DNA of 64,000 bases from Lingula anatina (lineage: Eukaryota > Brachiopoda > Lingulata > Lingulida > Lingulidae). Position numbers and translations under genes: made by a program. Location: positions 408,263 to 472,262 of the forward strand of contig NW_019774336.1 of the NCBI RefSeq assembly GCF_001039355.2, read 5' to 3'. Below the pieces are notes generated by a model. The model did no database searches. It was not told the DNA's origin and was given only the letters and a program-made list of their open reading frames with translations. This document shows positions 38,536 to 50,852 of the stretch, piece after piece; within the stretch, counting starts at the first letter, position 1, and each line of letters begins with the position of its first letter.

Positions 38536-41500
38536 CTATTTTCTTCTTGGGTCTTGGATAACTTTCATCAATTTGCTGCCAGCACCTCTCACAATGCTGT
38601 ACCTGAAACAGAATTTTTACAGCTTTTTAAAATAATTTAAACATCATTTTGACAAAACCATGCAAAGCATGATCACGACAAAATAAAGCAATTCTACAGG
38701 TAAATGTTACACCAACAAACACCAATGCTTTTCTTCTGAAACCATGTCTCCTTTATATTCAAGTGCTGTTTCAGTGTTAAATGTGACATTGTGTTTATTG
38801 TTGCTACAGTTCACAGGCCAGTAACTGGCCACTTCAATAGAGGGTCTTGATGATAGTAGTTTTCTGTGTCTTCCAGAAGATGGTCAGAATATTTCAAGAT
38901 AACATTAACAGGCATCTAATTTTTTGGTTGGAAGATGGTCTAAAATGGAGGATGGATCAACAAAGATAATATGGAAGACTGTCAGAAAATATCCCTGGAC
39001 TTGTCCCTGAAAATTAATGATCTGGCTCATATGCAAACATAAAAGTGTCTATTGTCAATCAGACCATAAGCTTCGGCTTGCTATGAAACCTAATCACAGC
39101 ACCAAAGCACTTACTGTGTGTTGGGGGGAATGCGGAGGCTGTCCTGTACCTTCAGTTTATATTTAGTGCCATCCACTACAGCTGTTGACTCCCCATGCTG
39201 GAAATTACAGGACATCAAAATTTTATACAATCAAATATTTCAGCAAACAGCATTCCAGGTTAAAATGATCCATCAAAAAGTCTACACTCTTTGCAAGTAA
39301 AAAAATTCACAATATGTACGGGCTCCCATTACTGTAGTTTACTGTAAGTACACAACTTTTTATATTGTATCCTGGATCAAAGTATAAAAGTTAAGTGAAC
39401 ACTTTTATCTCTGTACAAACCAGCTTTCATATTCATACCAATTGCCAGAGCCATATTTCTCCACCATCCCAACTCTCTTGCTCTTCTCCTGGCCCCAACA
39501 CATCCACCTGTCAATAAATATTAAATTTCATACATGAATGTAAATTCAGGTTAAAACAAGGCAGCAAAGCTGTCAAATGTACAGACAAAAAGCAGGAAAT
39601 AACTATGCACAAAATAGGCTACTGTCAATTCTGATGCAAAAGTACATTATGTTTGACTGTAAATTCAACATCAAATTTTAATTATGCTCAACAGGTAATA
39701 CCAATGAAAGTAAAATGTGTAACAAGCATAAGGCTTCAGGCCCATGAGAGTTCAAGTTCACACTTTGAAAATGTATAACTTCCAGAAAAAGAAGCCAATT
39801 AGACTGCTTTTCCAACTCAGGCTGCATGCCGATTTTCGAACTTGACCTCCGTTTTAGTAAGATCGATTACTCCTGAGAGTTTCACGACAACAGGCCTATC
39901 GGTTTTCCTTGAAATGTGTTTACAGTGTTGCATATATGTTGAAAAGTGAAAGAAAAAAGCATAACTTCTACAATAATGGCCCGATCATCCTGATTTTCGA
40001 ACTTGACCTGCGTTTTATGAATATTCATCAGCTCTTTAAATATAAAGCCCAAAAGTAAAACTGCCTTCCACTTATCGTGTTTACAATGAAAGTGCAAGGT
40101 GCCGGCAACAGCGATGACGGCGACGACAGACGCAGGTGATGGCAATATGTACAGACACATCTGTACNAAAAAAATAGAACATAAATGATTAGACTTGCAA
40201 TCTACAAGTTTGTTCACACAAAGTTGGATTATGGCATCCTGTTGATAATTAGACTCCTCTGAGTCAAGGTTTTTACATTATTATTATTATTATTATTATC
40301 TTAATCATAATACTGTGCTTTATAGGTTTTGTTCCTCAAAGCACCCACCGTAAACTGATAACCATCACCAAAAACTCTCTTAATGCCCTTTGTTTCAATT
40401 TCATTTTCATTTTTGGTCAGCCAATCAGATAGCAAGAATGGTTCTTCCAGTTTCCTACTGGTATCAATCTCAAATGGAGTTTTTTCAGGGATGGTCCCTG
40501 AAGAAAAAAACAACAACTTTATATCAATATGTGAAATAAACTGATTTTTTTCCCCTATTTGGGAGAGCCCATGGAGATTATTTCATTAATTCTGTCATTC
40601 AATATTTTGTAATTAAAGGGAATAAAACATCAAGCATACTGGTATATCCTGTTCTACTGGCTTTAAGGAAAAACAATTTATTATTAAAACTATAATTACA
40701 TGTGTCAATGTTCTAGTGTCAATGACTATCAAAGTTAAACCCAAATTACTTGTATCACCTAACATTCTGATACTGTTTATATTAAATACTCCTGTTTACC
40801 AATCACATTATCATACATGGTACACATTGTATCACAATATAACTAACAATATAACCAGCTATACACTCAACTTGCACATCCAACACAATCAGCACCCAAC
40901 CTTTATCACCCCTAACACATCCACCAACATCATATCTTCCAGACTTTGGGATTATAGAGAATGTCTCAAATACCTGGCACTGACTTCCCCGTCTTACACT
41001 GCTCAGATGCGAAGAACCTAAGTCAAACAATTTGTCAGAGGATGATAAATTTAATACTACGTTAGAATGCAACCAGGAAAACTTATCAAACAAATGTTTT
41101 TAATAGTTGCAATATGTAGAAGTCATCCACACAACTCTAGGACGGTTAAGCAACATGATAATAAATGTTTGTGCATTTAGAGTCAAATTGTTAAATAATA
41201 AAAATGCTGTCCAAATATCAAATCAAAAATCAATTATTCTGATAACTCACTTACTCCTTAATGATAGGCCCCAGTTGTGTACCAAGGTCCTCACAATGAA
41301 ACCACTTCTCAAAAAGAGGCTCCATAGTTGGTTTTCCATCTTTCTCTACAAAGTACCTGTGGAGGGAAAATTGGCAACTGAACAGGTTTCAGATAAGTTT
41401 TGAGATGTCATTAATCACATCTCTACTAAATGCCAGCAGTTTTAGTTAACTGAGAAAGTTCTGGTACATTGAACCTTCGCTTTTTCATATAATAAGATTA

Positions 41501-44500
41501 AGTTGACAGATAAACAAAGTTGCTAGTACTGAACCTTTCTGTTAATTAGCAATTTCCATCAAAATTTGAACTCTGTTGAAGAGGCAATTATACATTAATT
41601 GTGACGTAGTGCTAGCAATACAAGTACAGGCTGTTATGACGTGTTTTTGTCAAACCTCAGACCATCCATTTCAGTCTCTGTTCTCTCCCTCTCTATGACC
41701 AAGCCTATGGTGTCAGACTGCCGCTGTGGAGAGTGGGGGATACGACCAGGAAGCAAGAACAACTGAACAATATATCATCAAATTAATGAATTTGAGAAAT
41801 TAAGAAAGTATCATTAATATTTATTAATTTCAAACATTTTCAAAGTATTTCTGTACATTGTTTCACATGAATGCAAGGGATTCTTCTGCTGAAGAAAACA
41901 AAAATTTTTAAATCCCTTTTACTATTTATTTCTTAGGGAAATCAGGTATGTTTTTCTTTTTTATATATTTTTGAAGCAAACTCTTTACATACTGTTGACT
42001 TGTCCCCAATGCAAAAAGTACAATAATGAAACAAAAAATAATTGGGCAAGTTAAAATTATACAATTGCAACATAAAATGAGTGGCTGCATAATTGATGTG
42101 ACTTTTTTGTAGAATGACCTTTTCATTCCACCTTTCAACTTAAGTCAATATCTTCAGATTGGTAACTGTAAAGATATCAACATGAAATCCAGCAAAAGTT
42201 TTTCCTTTTCATATATGCTTCACAGAATCACAGTTACCTCTCCTTCCTTTATTGGGATATCTCTATGTTTGCCCTGTTCCACCACCTTCAGACACATATC
42301 CCCTTTAATCATGTAGAACAGCTGAAATATAGCAAACATCAACAAAAAATTAGTAAAAAGAAGTACATTTTTAAAAATATAAGTTATCATTGCTACAACA
42401 TAACGTAAACAAAACTCATGCCATGAGGTATCAAAAATGTGTATATTCAAGTCACAGTAATATGTTGTCTGTGCAAGGACACTTTCATATTCAGCATGTA
42501 CCCGTAACACATTGTTCTGCCTCACCAAATGTCACACGGAATGTATTTTCAGGGCCACAGGCAGTAGATATAAAACCTGCAAACATCAATTTACATGTAT
42601 TCTAGGCCTATAACTACTGCCAGCCCTTTGAATTTTACCTCTTCTCCCTCTTCCAAGTGGTAGTCTTTGCGTTGGTTTGGCCCACCAACAAACATGATTT
42701 TCTGCTGGTCATTATACCTTAAAAACAAACAAACATTCTTGTTACAAAAGCTAAAAAATAACATTTATATTCCATTCACAGAATTTGCAATCCATTAACT
42801 CATTCAGTTACAATTTTAAAGTTTTTGTAACTGCGACTGGTGATCATTCTTGATGCTTAAAATTGGAAATTTCGCAACTTAAAACAAAGTTTAAGCACAT
42901 ACCCTTTTTTAATAGTCATGGGAAGGGAACACTTTGATTAAAAGAAGAAAACATCTTCTGTTTCATGGAAAACATTTGTTTTGTCATGCTTTTCATATAT
43001 ATCTAAGTCTAATGAGCAATTATTAATTAAAACTAGACAGTAAGGAATCCACATACGTGCTGTCATTCAAAACAGATGAATGCATTTAGTTGGCAGCTTT
43101 ATAAGTAAAATGTCTTCAAAATGATTACCCCTTTTAAGAGAAGTATCCAAAAACAAATGTTTTTAAATGGTCCAATCAAGCTGATTTTCAAACTCGACCT
43201 ATACTATGAATATTCATCAGTTCTGCAAGTTTGAAGACAAAAGGTGAAACGGTTTTCCACTTATCGTGTTACCTCTGAAAGTGCATGGTGATGACGATGA
43301 CGAAGGCGACCACAGACACAGGTGATGGCTATATGTACATACACGTACAATGTGTCTGTAATGCAAAGACTTGCAAAATACCTGTATAAATATAATGAGT
43401 CTTGTAAATAAAAAATTGATCATGCGTGCTGATTTTCTTTTTATACCAAATTTAATTAAAACCACATATTAAATCAATTTGGAAGTAAAACAAGTATTCA
43501 GTTTTGCAAGTTTGGAGTGGACAACAATAACAATGGCATCAACAGTGGAGGCAAGGACATGTAAACACACAGTTGTTCAAGGTCAGATTATGGCCTGAAA
43601 GGAGAAACCTTTGGTCCCCCATCAGGATTGACTTGACAATTCAAAAGTTGCCATTCAAATTCACATAAAATTTGAGTATTTTTGTGGTCAAAATTTTCAC
43701 ATGACTACCTGCAAAACTCACTGTTCAAAGCCTCAGAATTCACCTGACCAGACCTGTCATGTTTCACTTTCATTACCTAGAAGACCCGCAGAATTTTACA
43801 CCCGTCCGAAAGACACCGGTTTTACCAAATGTCTACCAGGGTCACAGATTGGTTTTTTTAACAGATATTCACGAATGTGTCACTGGCTAATTCGCACAGG
43901 AAAAAAGCGTCCATTTATCTGGTATGTGAAGAGCACGGGCTTGATGGTGACTGGCAGTGCACACTGTTTTAAAAGTTAAACATACTTTGGAACGTGCACG
44001 CAAGCTACATGTCATATATGGCTCAATATACGTGTCACTGCTAGTACATGTAATAGTTTTATAATACAATGGCACACTGTTAGCAGTAGTAGTACTATAT
44101 AGTAGTACGTACAGCAATGTATATACCTAGTCAACCGAGTGGAGGCAAATGTCACTGAAATGTCGTGGCTCCAAGGGGTGGAAACGCGCTACTTATATGA
44201 TTATGACGACCCTAACCGTCAGCACCGGATATTAGTTAGTGACCTTGAGGGGCAATTAGGCTTGGTCTTTGCGGCACGCGCGAACAGTAGTCGATCTACC
44301 ACACCTGGGTCTTTTGTTTTTGACAACTGTTCACTCGTCAAGGAGGTGCTTGTTCAAGACTACAGACTGATATCTACTAGTACTACCAGTGGCTTCATTA
44401 GTAACGTTCCCACAATACATGGTTTTCTGTCTGTGCGTACATACCCTGAATTTGGTTAGCCTCACTGACGAGAACAATGGACGTTTAATTCTTACCCCTC

Positions 44501-44712
44501 TCTAGGATTACCCCTGGTGGCACTATCCAGTGACTGTCCGTTATAAGACTGACATAATAATATTGGTGTCTTTGGTCGTAAATGATAGCTAATTAAACAG
44601 GTACTTACATTAGTTTGTTGCAAACTGGTGGCAGAAAAAACTTTTCGTTCTCCTGCAACCAATCTTTAACGTTGCAGTGTGCAACAGGCACCTGGCCTTT
44701 CGCCGTCGCCAT
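38536..44712 (-). CDS. HAAO: 3-hydroxyanthranilate 3,4-dioxygenase, complete in ten exons (295 aa)
   Basis: HAAO opens 3-hydroxyanthranilate to aminocarboxymuconate semialdehyde, the precursor of quinolinate, in the cytosolic kynurenine-to-NAD pathway. The exons on the - strand are 44712-44609, 42717-42639, 42321-42238, 41762-41656, 41356-41255, 41017-40974, 40497-40349, 39507-39439, 39197-39115 and 38602-38536 (TAG). All phases agree and the total is 888 bases. Family hallmarks are [61 protein letters not shown] and IWLWQL. The iron ligands by spacing to the human enzyme are H55, E61 and H99; the substrate-contacting R51, R103 and E113 are present too. The length is close to the human protein (286). 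The 44-base sixth exon ([15 protein letters not shown]) is easily missed. The start ATGGCGACGGCG gives the usual N-terminal [18 protein letters not shown]. Confidence 0.95.
39975..40166. repeat. Dispersed repeat, copy A, in a HAAO intron
   Basis: This segment (TGATTTTCGAACTTGACCTG ... CCACTTATCGTGTT ... CAGGTGATGGCAATATGTAC) recurs with substitutions at 43167-43357 in another HAAO intron. A truncated relative sits just upstream at about 39828-39915 (CCGATTTTCGAACTTGACCT). It shows no coding frame. It is interrupted by an N at 40166. Identity as a SINE or other element type is unknown. Confidence 0.65.
42718..44608 (-). other. HAAO intron 1 (1.9 kb)
   Basis: Contains dispersed repeat copy B and, on the opposite strand, a 98-codon ATG-initiated open frame (44160-44456, from MSWLQGV) in locally GC-richer DNA. 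I do not recognise that frame and do not call it a gene. Confidence 0.5.
43167..43357. repeat. Dispersed repeat, copy B, in HAAO intron 1
   Basis: Shares with 39975-40166 the blocks CTGATTTTC, ATGAATATTCATCAG, CCACTTATCGTGTT and CAGGTGATGGCWATATGTAC in the same order and orientation. Divergence is moderate, so these are independent old insertions of one family, not a duplication of the intron. Confidence 0.65.
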
Positions 44713-45120
44713 TGTGTTGTCTCGGCCTAGTTCCAAAATTCTGACCTAGATTTGCTTGGAAAAATAAGAAAGGGCGGTTGGGACAGTTGGGAGAAGGCAG
44801 ACTTGGGAAACGTTTTGTTCCCGAACTCGTTTTTTTTTTTTTTTTATCATTTCGTCCAAGTTTTGATTTCTTTTTTCATGTCCAAAATAGAGAGGAAGAT
44901 GCACTTGCCTAAACTTTAATGCATATTTTTATGAGGTCTACTTATATTGGCCTACCCTACCTACATATTACTGATATCTTTTTTGCGTGGGGGCCATGTC
45001 CTGGCCTATATGACCCCGCACCGAAACCCCCTCCCCTTTAGTAAATGTTTGCATTCGGAGACTTCGGACCGTTACTTCCCCAAATCGCTTGCCTTCTCCT
45101 CCTCATGCAGTTTTCATATA

Positions 45121-45146
45121 CCCCCCCCCCCCCCCCCCCCCCCCCC
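45121..45146. repeat. Poly-C run (26 bases)
   Basis: Uninterrupted C-run; a potential i-motif/G-quadruplex strand pair and a likely site of assembly or sequencing length error. Confidence 0.95.
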
Positions 45147-47191
45147 ATATTAGACCTTAGGAAAACCTTTGAAAGTTTGATAACGTTTTTTTATACTTTG
45201 AAATCGCCTACACTTTGGATTCGACCCTCCTTCCATAAATAAATTCCACCATGAAATTTAGTAGCTACGTGTATGTTTCCTCATAAAACATTTGAAATAA
45301 AAAAATTAATTCGTCTACCGGCCCTGTTTATACTGTAGGCCCCCTATACAGTCGCCAAAATTTAAATACAGTAGTTCTAATTCAAAAGAAGAAATTTTAA
45401 ATTTGAAAATTTGGTCGTCTTTTGAAAGATGAAATCCTTCTACAAAATTAACTTACTTGAAGCAATAAAGATCAAGGTTGGACAGTGTACGGCGTTTTTA
45501 CAACACTTGTGTGGTTTGCCATTGTTGTGAAGAATCAATTCTTTCTGTCTTTTTTGCGATACTTATGTCATAATTTCCCCACAACACTACACTCTACGGT
45601 CATGGGTAATCATTTTAATTCCACTTTATTTTTAAAAATTAATTTTTTTAATTTTAACTGTTTTTCCTTTTTATCTGCTCCTATCCTATTTAAATATTTA
45701 ATATTCTAAACAGACAATGATGAGCGATGATGATATTTATATACAGTATGCTGACTACTTCTATGGCAGGACACCAATGGGTATCAAAAAAAAAAAAAAA
45801 AGAAAAAAAGAAAAGAAAAGAANAAAAAAAAAAAAAAGAGCAAACATGCATACGTCGCTGTTAAAGTCAATGTATATTACCCTATACCCACTGACCTTAC
45901 ACTAGATAATACTTTATAAATATTTTATTTTATTTATGCGTCACAATTTTATTTATTCCCTGATTTACTGTGCTTGTACGCATTTAAACAGAACAGACTA
46001 AAACAGAAAAAACGCGGATAAACCGTTTGGACGAGTAGGCCTTATACATGTTCAATTGTTTATAGGCCTACGTTTTCATAATTATTCAGTGAAAGAATGA
46101 ACGCAAACGATGACAGGAGAGTGCGTGTAATTAGAGGACCATAAGATAGGTGCTTTCAAGGCTTTCTTGCCCTTTTTTATTTCCAACTAAAATCGTTCAA
46201 TCTTACAAACATGATATAATAAACAGATTAGATAATAAAAATTTCCACTCAAATTGTGAAGCAACGCTTTTCACTTTTAACTTTATGCTGGGATATAATG
46301 AGCAATCCTAGTATTTTCAGTATTTGTTATAGAGGCAAACAGATATGTCGCATGCCTTTGACTTTTTTCAGGTCTTCGTCTGTGGAGAAACTTCACAATT
46401 TAATGTTTAAACACATGTAAAAACAGTCGCTTAGTTTAAGATATTCTTATTCTCTCTCCGGTGCATTCCAGCTTTCACAGAAAATATATTTACATTTATG
46501 AGTGTATAGATACTACCGGTAAATGAGTCAGGGATGAGCCTCCAAAAAAACCTTTACTAACTCTACTTTGTTGACTGTTTTCTTCCTATCAGCATGGTTA
46601 GAATTGCGAATACTTGGAGAAAATTTACACCACTCGTTTGGTGAATGTGACAAAAAACTGCTTTGAATACAATCCACCTCACAGTTCGCGATCATATGCT
46701 CACCGCCTCGTACCAAATGGCAAAGGTTTTTGGTGACATTTTTTTACTACGGGACCGGGTTATATAGAACTTGAACATTTTTTTAATCTAAAAGCATTAC
46801 CAATTTACACAGGCCGTCTGTTCTTCATTGAAGTAATTGCAGATGGTGCATTTTCTCATCTCAGAAAACTTCATCGTTTACGGGAAGAAAGGTCAGAAAA
46901 TCAAATAATGGGTATTTTGATCCCACACGTATAATTGAGTATCTGGTAGTTTGGGTATTTTCTCTCAACCGATATCTTAATAAGTTGAATTGCCGACGTT
47001 TGAGTAAGGACCACAGACGTTCAAATATCAACCTTTTGGACATGGGGAGTAAAGGCATCTTGTCCTCGTTCACGAAAGTTGGATATATCAATGAATGTTA
47101 GGCCTACAGTGTCAAATCAATGTGACAATTTCTTTAAGCCCTTTTATAACGCCATCAAACTTTTATATCTGACACCCATAACGACAGCAAG

Positions 47192-47473
47192 GAATGCTTC
47201 GATCAGCTGGAATCGCTCACCATGGAAAGTCTCTGGATGTCATTCGTGTTCTGAATAGCATCCCTGGTAACACTTTCAGATCTTTACACCTCAACTCAGA
47301 GGAGTTAGTAGAAGACATAAAAATTGCGCTTTGCACTAACACTTAAAACGTTGGCGGCTTTTAATGTGCTGCCGAACGCAGACATGTTACTAGATTGTAT
47401 GCAGATTCAAGTTGAGCTCGAAACCCTTGTACTGAAGAACAGTAATATTCGAAAACTAAGAAGGAAAGATTAA
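47192..47473 (+). pseudogene. Possible decayed leucine-rich coding remnant
   Basis: A 50-codon frame starting at ATG (47193; LRSAGIAHHGKSLDVIRVLN ...) ends at TAA. A second frame continues across the stop with ALTLKTLAAFNVL and ELETLVLKNSNIRKL until 47473. The regular leucine spacing and the relay between frames suggest an LRR-type gene fragment broken by a frameshift. Alternatives are a chance AT-rich frame or a transposon fragment. Upstream (46540-47190) similar short frames alternate without a convincing product. Confidence 0.25.
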
Positions 47474-47560
47474 AAAAATTACAAGCTTAAAGTTTTCAGA
47501 TTTAACTTATAATTTTGGCTTGTTTGAAAGGTAACAGTTTGCATTGTGATTGTTCCCATA

Positions 47561-47656
47561 CCTACAAGACTGGATAAATAAAATAAAATTTAACAATCAA
47601 AGCCACCTGCACCTACAAGACTGGATAAATAGAATAAAGTTTAACAAAGCCACGAT
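47561..47656. repeat. Imperfect ~46-bp tandem duplication
   Basis: CCTACAAGACTGGATAAATA followed by RAATAAARTTTAACAA and AAAGCCAC occurs twice in succession with a few differences. Confidence 0.8.
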
Positions 47657-49517
47657 ACTACACTAACAAATATCAACTTCTCTGAACTATGTGACAAAGC
47701 GGTTGTACTGATTGTGCTAGCTGTGCTTATTGTTTTTCAACAAAACTGAGGTAGAATAACTCATTCGTACCACAATCGTGAGTGATGGCGGTACTCATGG
47801 TTGTGGTCCCGGCCCGTCTCTGCGTCATGTCTGCGGATACAAGTTCCCGTTACCGCTTCTCCTCCTCCTACACTACAAGGACCTACATTTAGGCCCTATG
47901 TCCTCATCTCTTGGAATTAGGTAACATAATCTTCATCTTGAACCCTTTAGTTTCCGGGTTCTGTCGGTGCATTTGCCTATGTGTGAAGCTCGTCGCTACG
48001 CATCCTTGTCAACATTTTTCAAAATTTAATGCTAAATATCTCACTAACTGAAGAAAATATGTGAAAAGTTATTACAGAATTCTGACCAAAAGTTATGTGC
48101 GTATATTATTGACAGGTCAAATGGGCCAAAATGTTATTGAAAAAATTGATTTCCTGCCAAAAAATATTTGTTTGTGCTTATTTTCAGAAGCTACATAGAC
48201 CTATGCTTTGATATTACGGTGAGACGTTACACTTGGGGGTTACACAAGGGGTCTCCCTAATTCGTCCTAGTGAGAATGGGGTCAATCGGTGTGTTTTCAC
48301 GGGAGAAACGGCCGAACTCTCTCTAATTTTGAGAACTCTCTCTAATTTTGGATCCGTAAAAGGTGTAGACCTCTTGTTTGTTGCATTTTTGTAGAGCTTG
48401 TTAAGCACAACACTGAAAGCGGGGTGCGTTTTTTTTTTTTTTTTTTTTTTTTTTTCCACATACTGTTTAGGAGTTGCGCTATTTCAACAAAATACAACGT
48501 CGCACTGTTCAATGGTGATTTTAAAATGTGAAATACTCCAAAACTGGCAGAGATTAACCCATATATCCTATTGAACTTGAATAGGTAATAGTATATTGGG
48601 AATTTATTAATGTGACCTTACACTCTTGCCTAGCATAGTCTAACCTGCCTACTTCTAGGGTCTTCGTTCCTCCTATCTGTCGGCATCACACATTGGTTCA
48701 AAACCCTGTGCGCTACTGTTTGCGCCAAGAGGACACATTGATGGCTGCATGGCCTGCTGTATTTACCTGTATTGTTTACCTTGAAACACGCGTAAATAAA
48801 AAATTCTTACGTCGGTATCTAACCCGGATGCTTTGATTTAGTAATCCGGGCCCGGTTTCACCAACGAGGCGTAAATTTGCTCGTATACGACTGTCCGTGC
48901 GCAAGGTTTACTCTCCCTGTTAACGCAAGTTGCACCAAGACAAAACATCATCTCCCATTGTTGAACCACTGCCCAACAATTCTTGGATGGCCAAGTTAGG
49001 AGTTCGCAGCTGCAGTCATTATTGGAGAAAGACATAAATAAATACAAAATAAGCATTTTAGTGACAGAAAAGTTCAGAAGCTTCACTATTCCATTTTTAT
49101 TTAATTAAAACGTTAACTTTGCTGTTGCCGGGGATGTACATGTATCGCAATGAATCCGCAAATATATTCTAAATCAAAATATTATTATAGTATGTTAAAA
49201 CATTAAAAGCTTTGATTCCAATTAATGGATTTGAACAGCTTCACATTTGTTATTCAAACTTTTGAGTCTGAAAATAATGCCGAAATTGCACCTTTAACGC
49301 TATCATTGTTTTCTTTTTAATAGTTTTACAACAGTGGCAACAATTTCATAACCTACTTATCTATAATTGAATATCATGTGATATCTTTTAAATTAAGAGA
49401 GCTTACAGCTTTTAGCTTTTGAAATACAAGAACCCTAATAAGCTTCATATGATATGGGCCTTAAAATGATGATGTTCTAAGCGTCCGTCTCAATATGTTT
49501 TTGTATCGTAGGCCTAT

Positions 49518-49814
49518 AACAGGGGCAGATCCTAGATTATTTGAAGGGGGGGGGGGGCCACGGATGCGAAGCCGATCCTCCCCCCCCCCCCCCCCCCCCT
49601 TTGGCGTGGGGTCGGGGCCGATGAAGGGCCCAGAAAAAAATGGTATTTAGAGGGCGAACGGTGCCATTTGGTACGGTTTAGAACTATGATTCAGCTAGTC
49701 CAAATTCTAATTTCAAGAGGGGACCGTCGGTGCGATTTTTTTCAGTAATCGAAGGGGGGTGGGGTGGGGTGGGGTGTTAGGACTCCCCTGACACCCCTTA
49801 TATCCGTTACTGTA
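49518..49814. mobile_element. Decayed GC-rich insert with weak terminal inverted repeats
   Basis: The left end AACAGGGGCAGATCCTAGAT and the reverse complement of the right end (TACAGTAACGGATATAAGGG) are loosely similar. The interior is strikingly GC-rich for this window, with G12, C20 and a GGGGT repeat. The form resembles non-autonomous DNA elements, but no target duplication is visible, so the call is tentative. Confidence 0.4.
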
Positions 49815-50499
49815 AAATATACATAACAACTTAAAAAACCTCCTAAACAACTTGATTGCAGTTATTTCTAATGAGTGAAATACATTGATTATAACTCTGA
49901 CACCTAAATAATTTTACCAAACTGTCATAATTTTGTTAAAAATGGATGTTTAAAAGATGCAATTTGGCCATGAAATTACCACTATAACAGTTCCTTCAGC
50001 TGATAGGCCCTCAAATGTAAACATGTTTGCGTTATAAGATGATACGAAACCTGGTATAGGGCCTATTCTTAAACATTTTATTTATTTTTTTATTTCCACG
50101 TCCTATCGTTTGTTTGTTAGTTTATTTCTTTAAATGTCTACGTATTATTATTCACTTTTTTATATACACTGATTAGTTTATATGTAGGAAGTGACGACCC
50201 CTTATTTAAAATTCCTTGATAATCATAAGATTCAAGTACAACATGACTGGAATCTGCTATTTATGGCATTTAGCGTTAATCTACAATACTAAACACCCGC
50301 AAATTGATATCACGCTTCTTTTGCCAGTATGTTAGTGCACCAAAACCAGTAAATTTGCTGCGAAACTCGTCATAAAATTATGCTAACTGAGATATAAGTT
50401 TAGATATAAACCAACCAAAGAACAAAAGAAAAAGAGAAACAGAAGTGCATTTATATTAATCCAAAAGAAAGTGAACAACTCTCGCTTGCAGGCTTGCAG

Positions 50500-50852
50500 G
50501 GAATTCCCTGTTGACGTCATGGATGCTTGTCCAATCAAAAACTTCTTAATTGAAACAAAGCTGGTCGATTTCGATTGTCGCCGTCGATTAGAATATGTGC
50601 GATTTTTCTCAAAGACCAAAACAATGCATTTGATCTTAATTTGTATCTACAAAATCAAAATTATAAAGAAGTTGATTTTCGTATAGAGAATGTCTCATCA
50701 AATCTGCCTCAAATGTATCGAAACTACACCTTGAACCAAGTGCTGGCGTCTGTGCGCTCAGCAAGTTCATGCTTTGTTGTGTTAAAAGTTTGCTTCTCCA
50801 AGACGAAGGCTGGCACTCTCTGCGCTCATGATGTAAATTTGTCTTATCAACA
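50500..50852 (+). promoter_or_regulatory. Probable promoter / 5' UTR of the MCC-like gene
   Basis: A full palindromic CRE, TGACGTCA (50512-50519), is followed by a CCAAT box (50531-50535), 340 to 320 bases before the start codon. CG dinucleotides are frequent between 50560 and 50600. No TATA box is seen. The upstream start-codon-containing frame at 50575-50997 overlaps the real coding exon in another frame and is not called a gene. Confidence 0.5.

Larger units (their letters stand above)
44713..50852. other. Gene-poor 6.1-kb spacer between HAAO and the MCC-like gene
   Basis: The spacer separates two divergently oriented genes. It contains poly-C (45121-45146), poly-A with an N (45787-45838), poly-T (48429-48455), a possible decayed coding remnant (47192-47473), a 46-bp tandem duplication (about 47561-47656), a decayed element with a G-quadruplex run (49518-49814) and the probable MCC promoter (about 50500-50850). 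No intact gene is recognised. Confidence 0.6.

Noticed and set aside
42220-42528. 102-codon - strand frame as a separate gene
   Set aside because: It is HAAO exon 42238-42321 read through both splice sites; only [16 protein letters not shown]... belongs to the protein.
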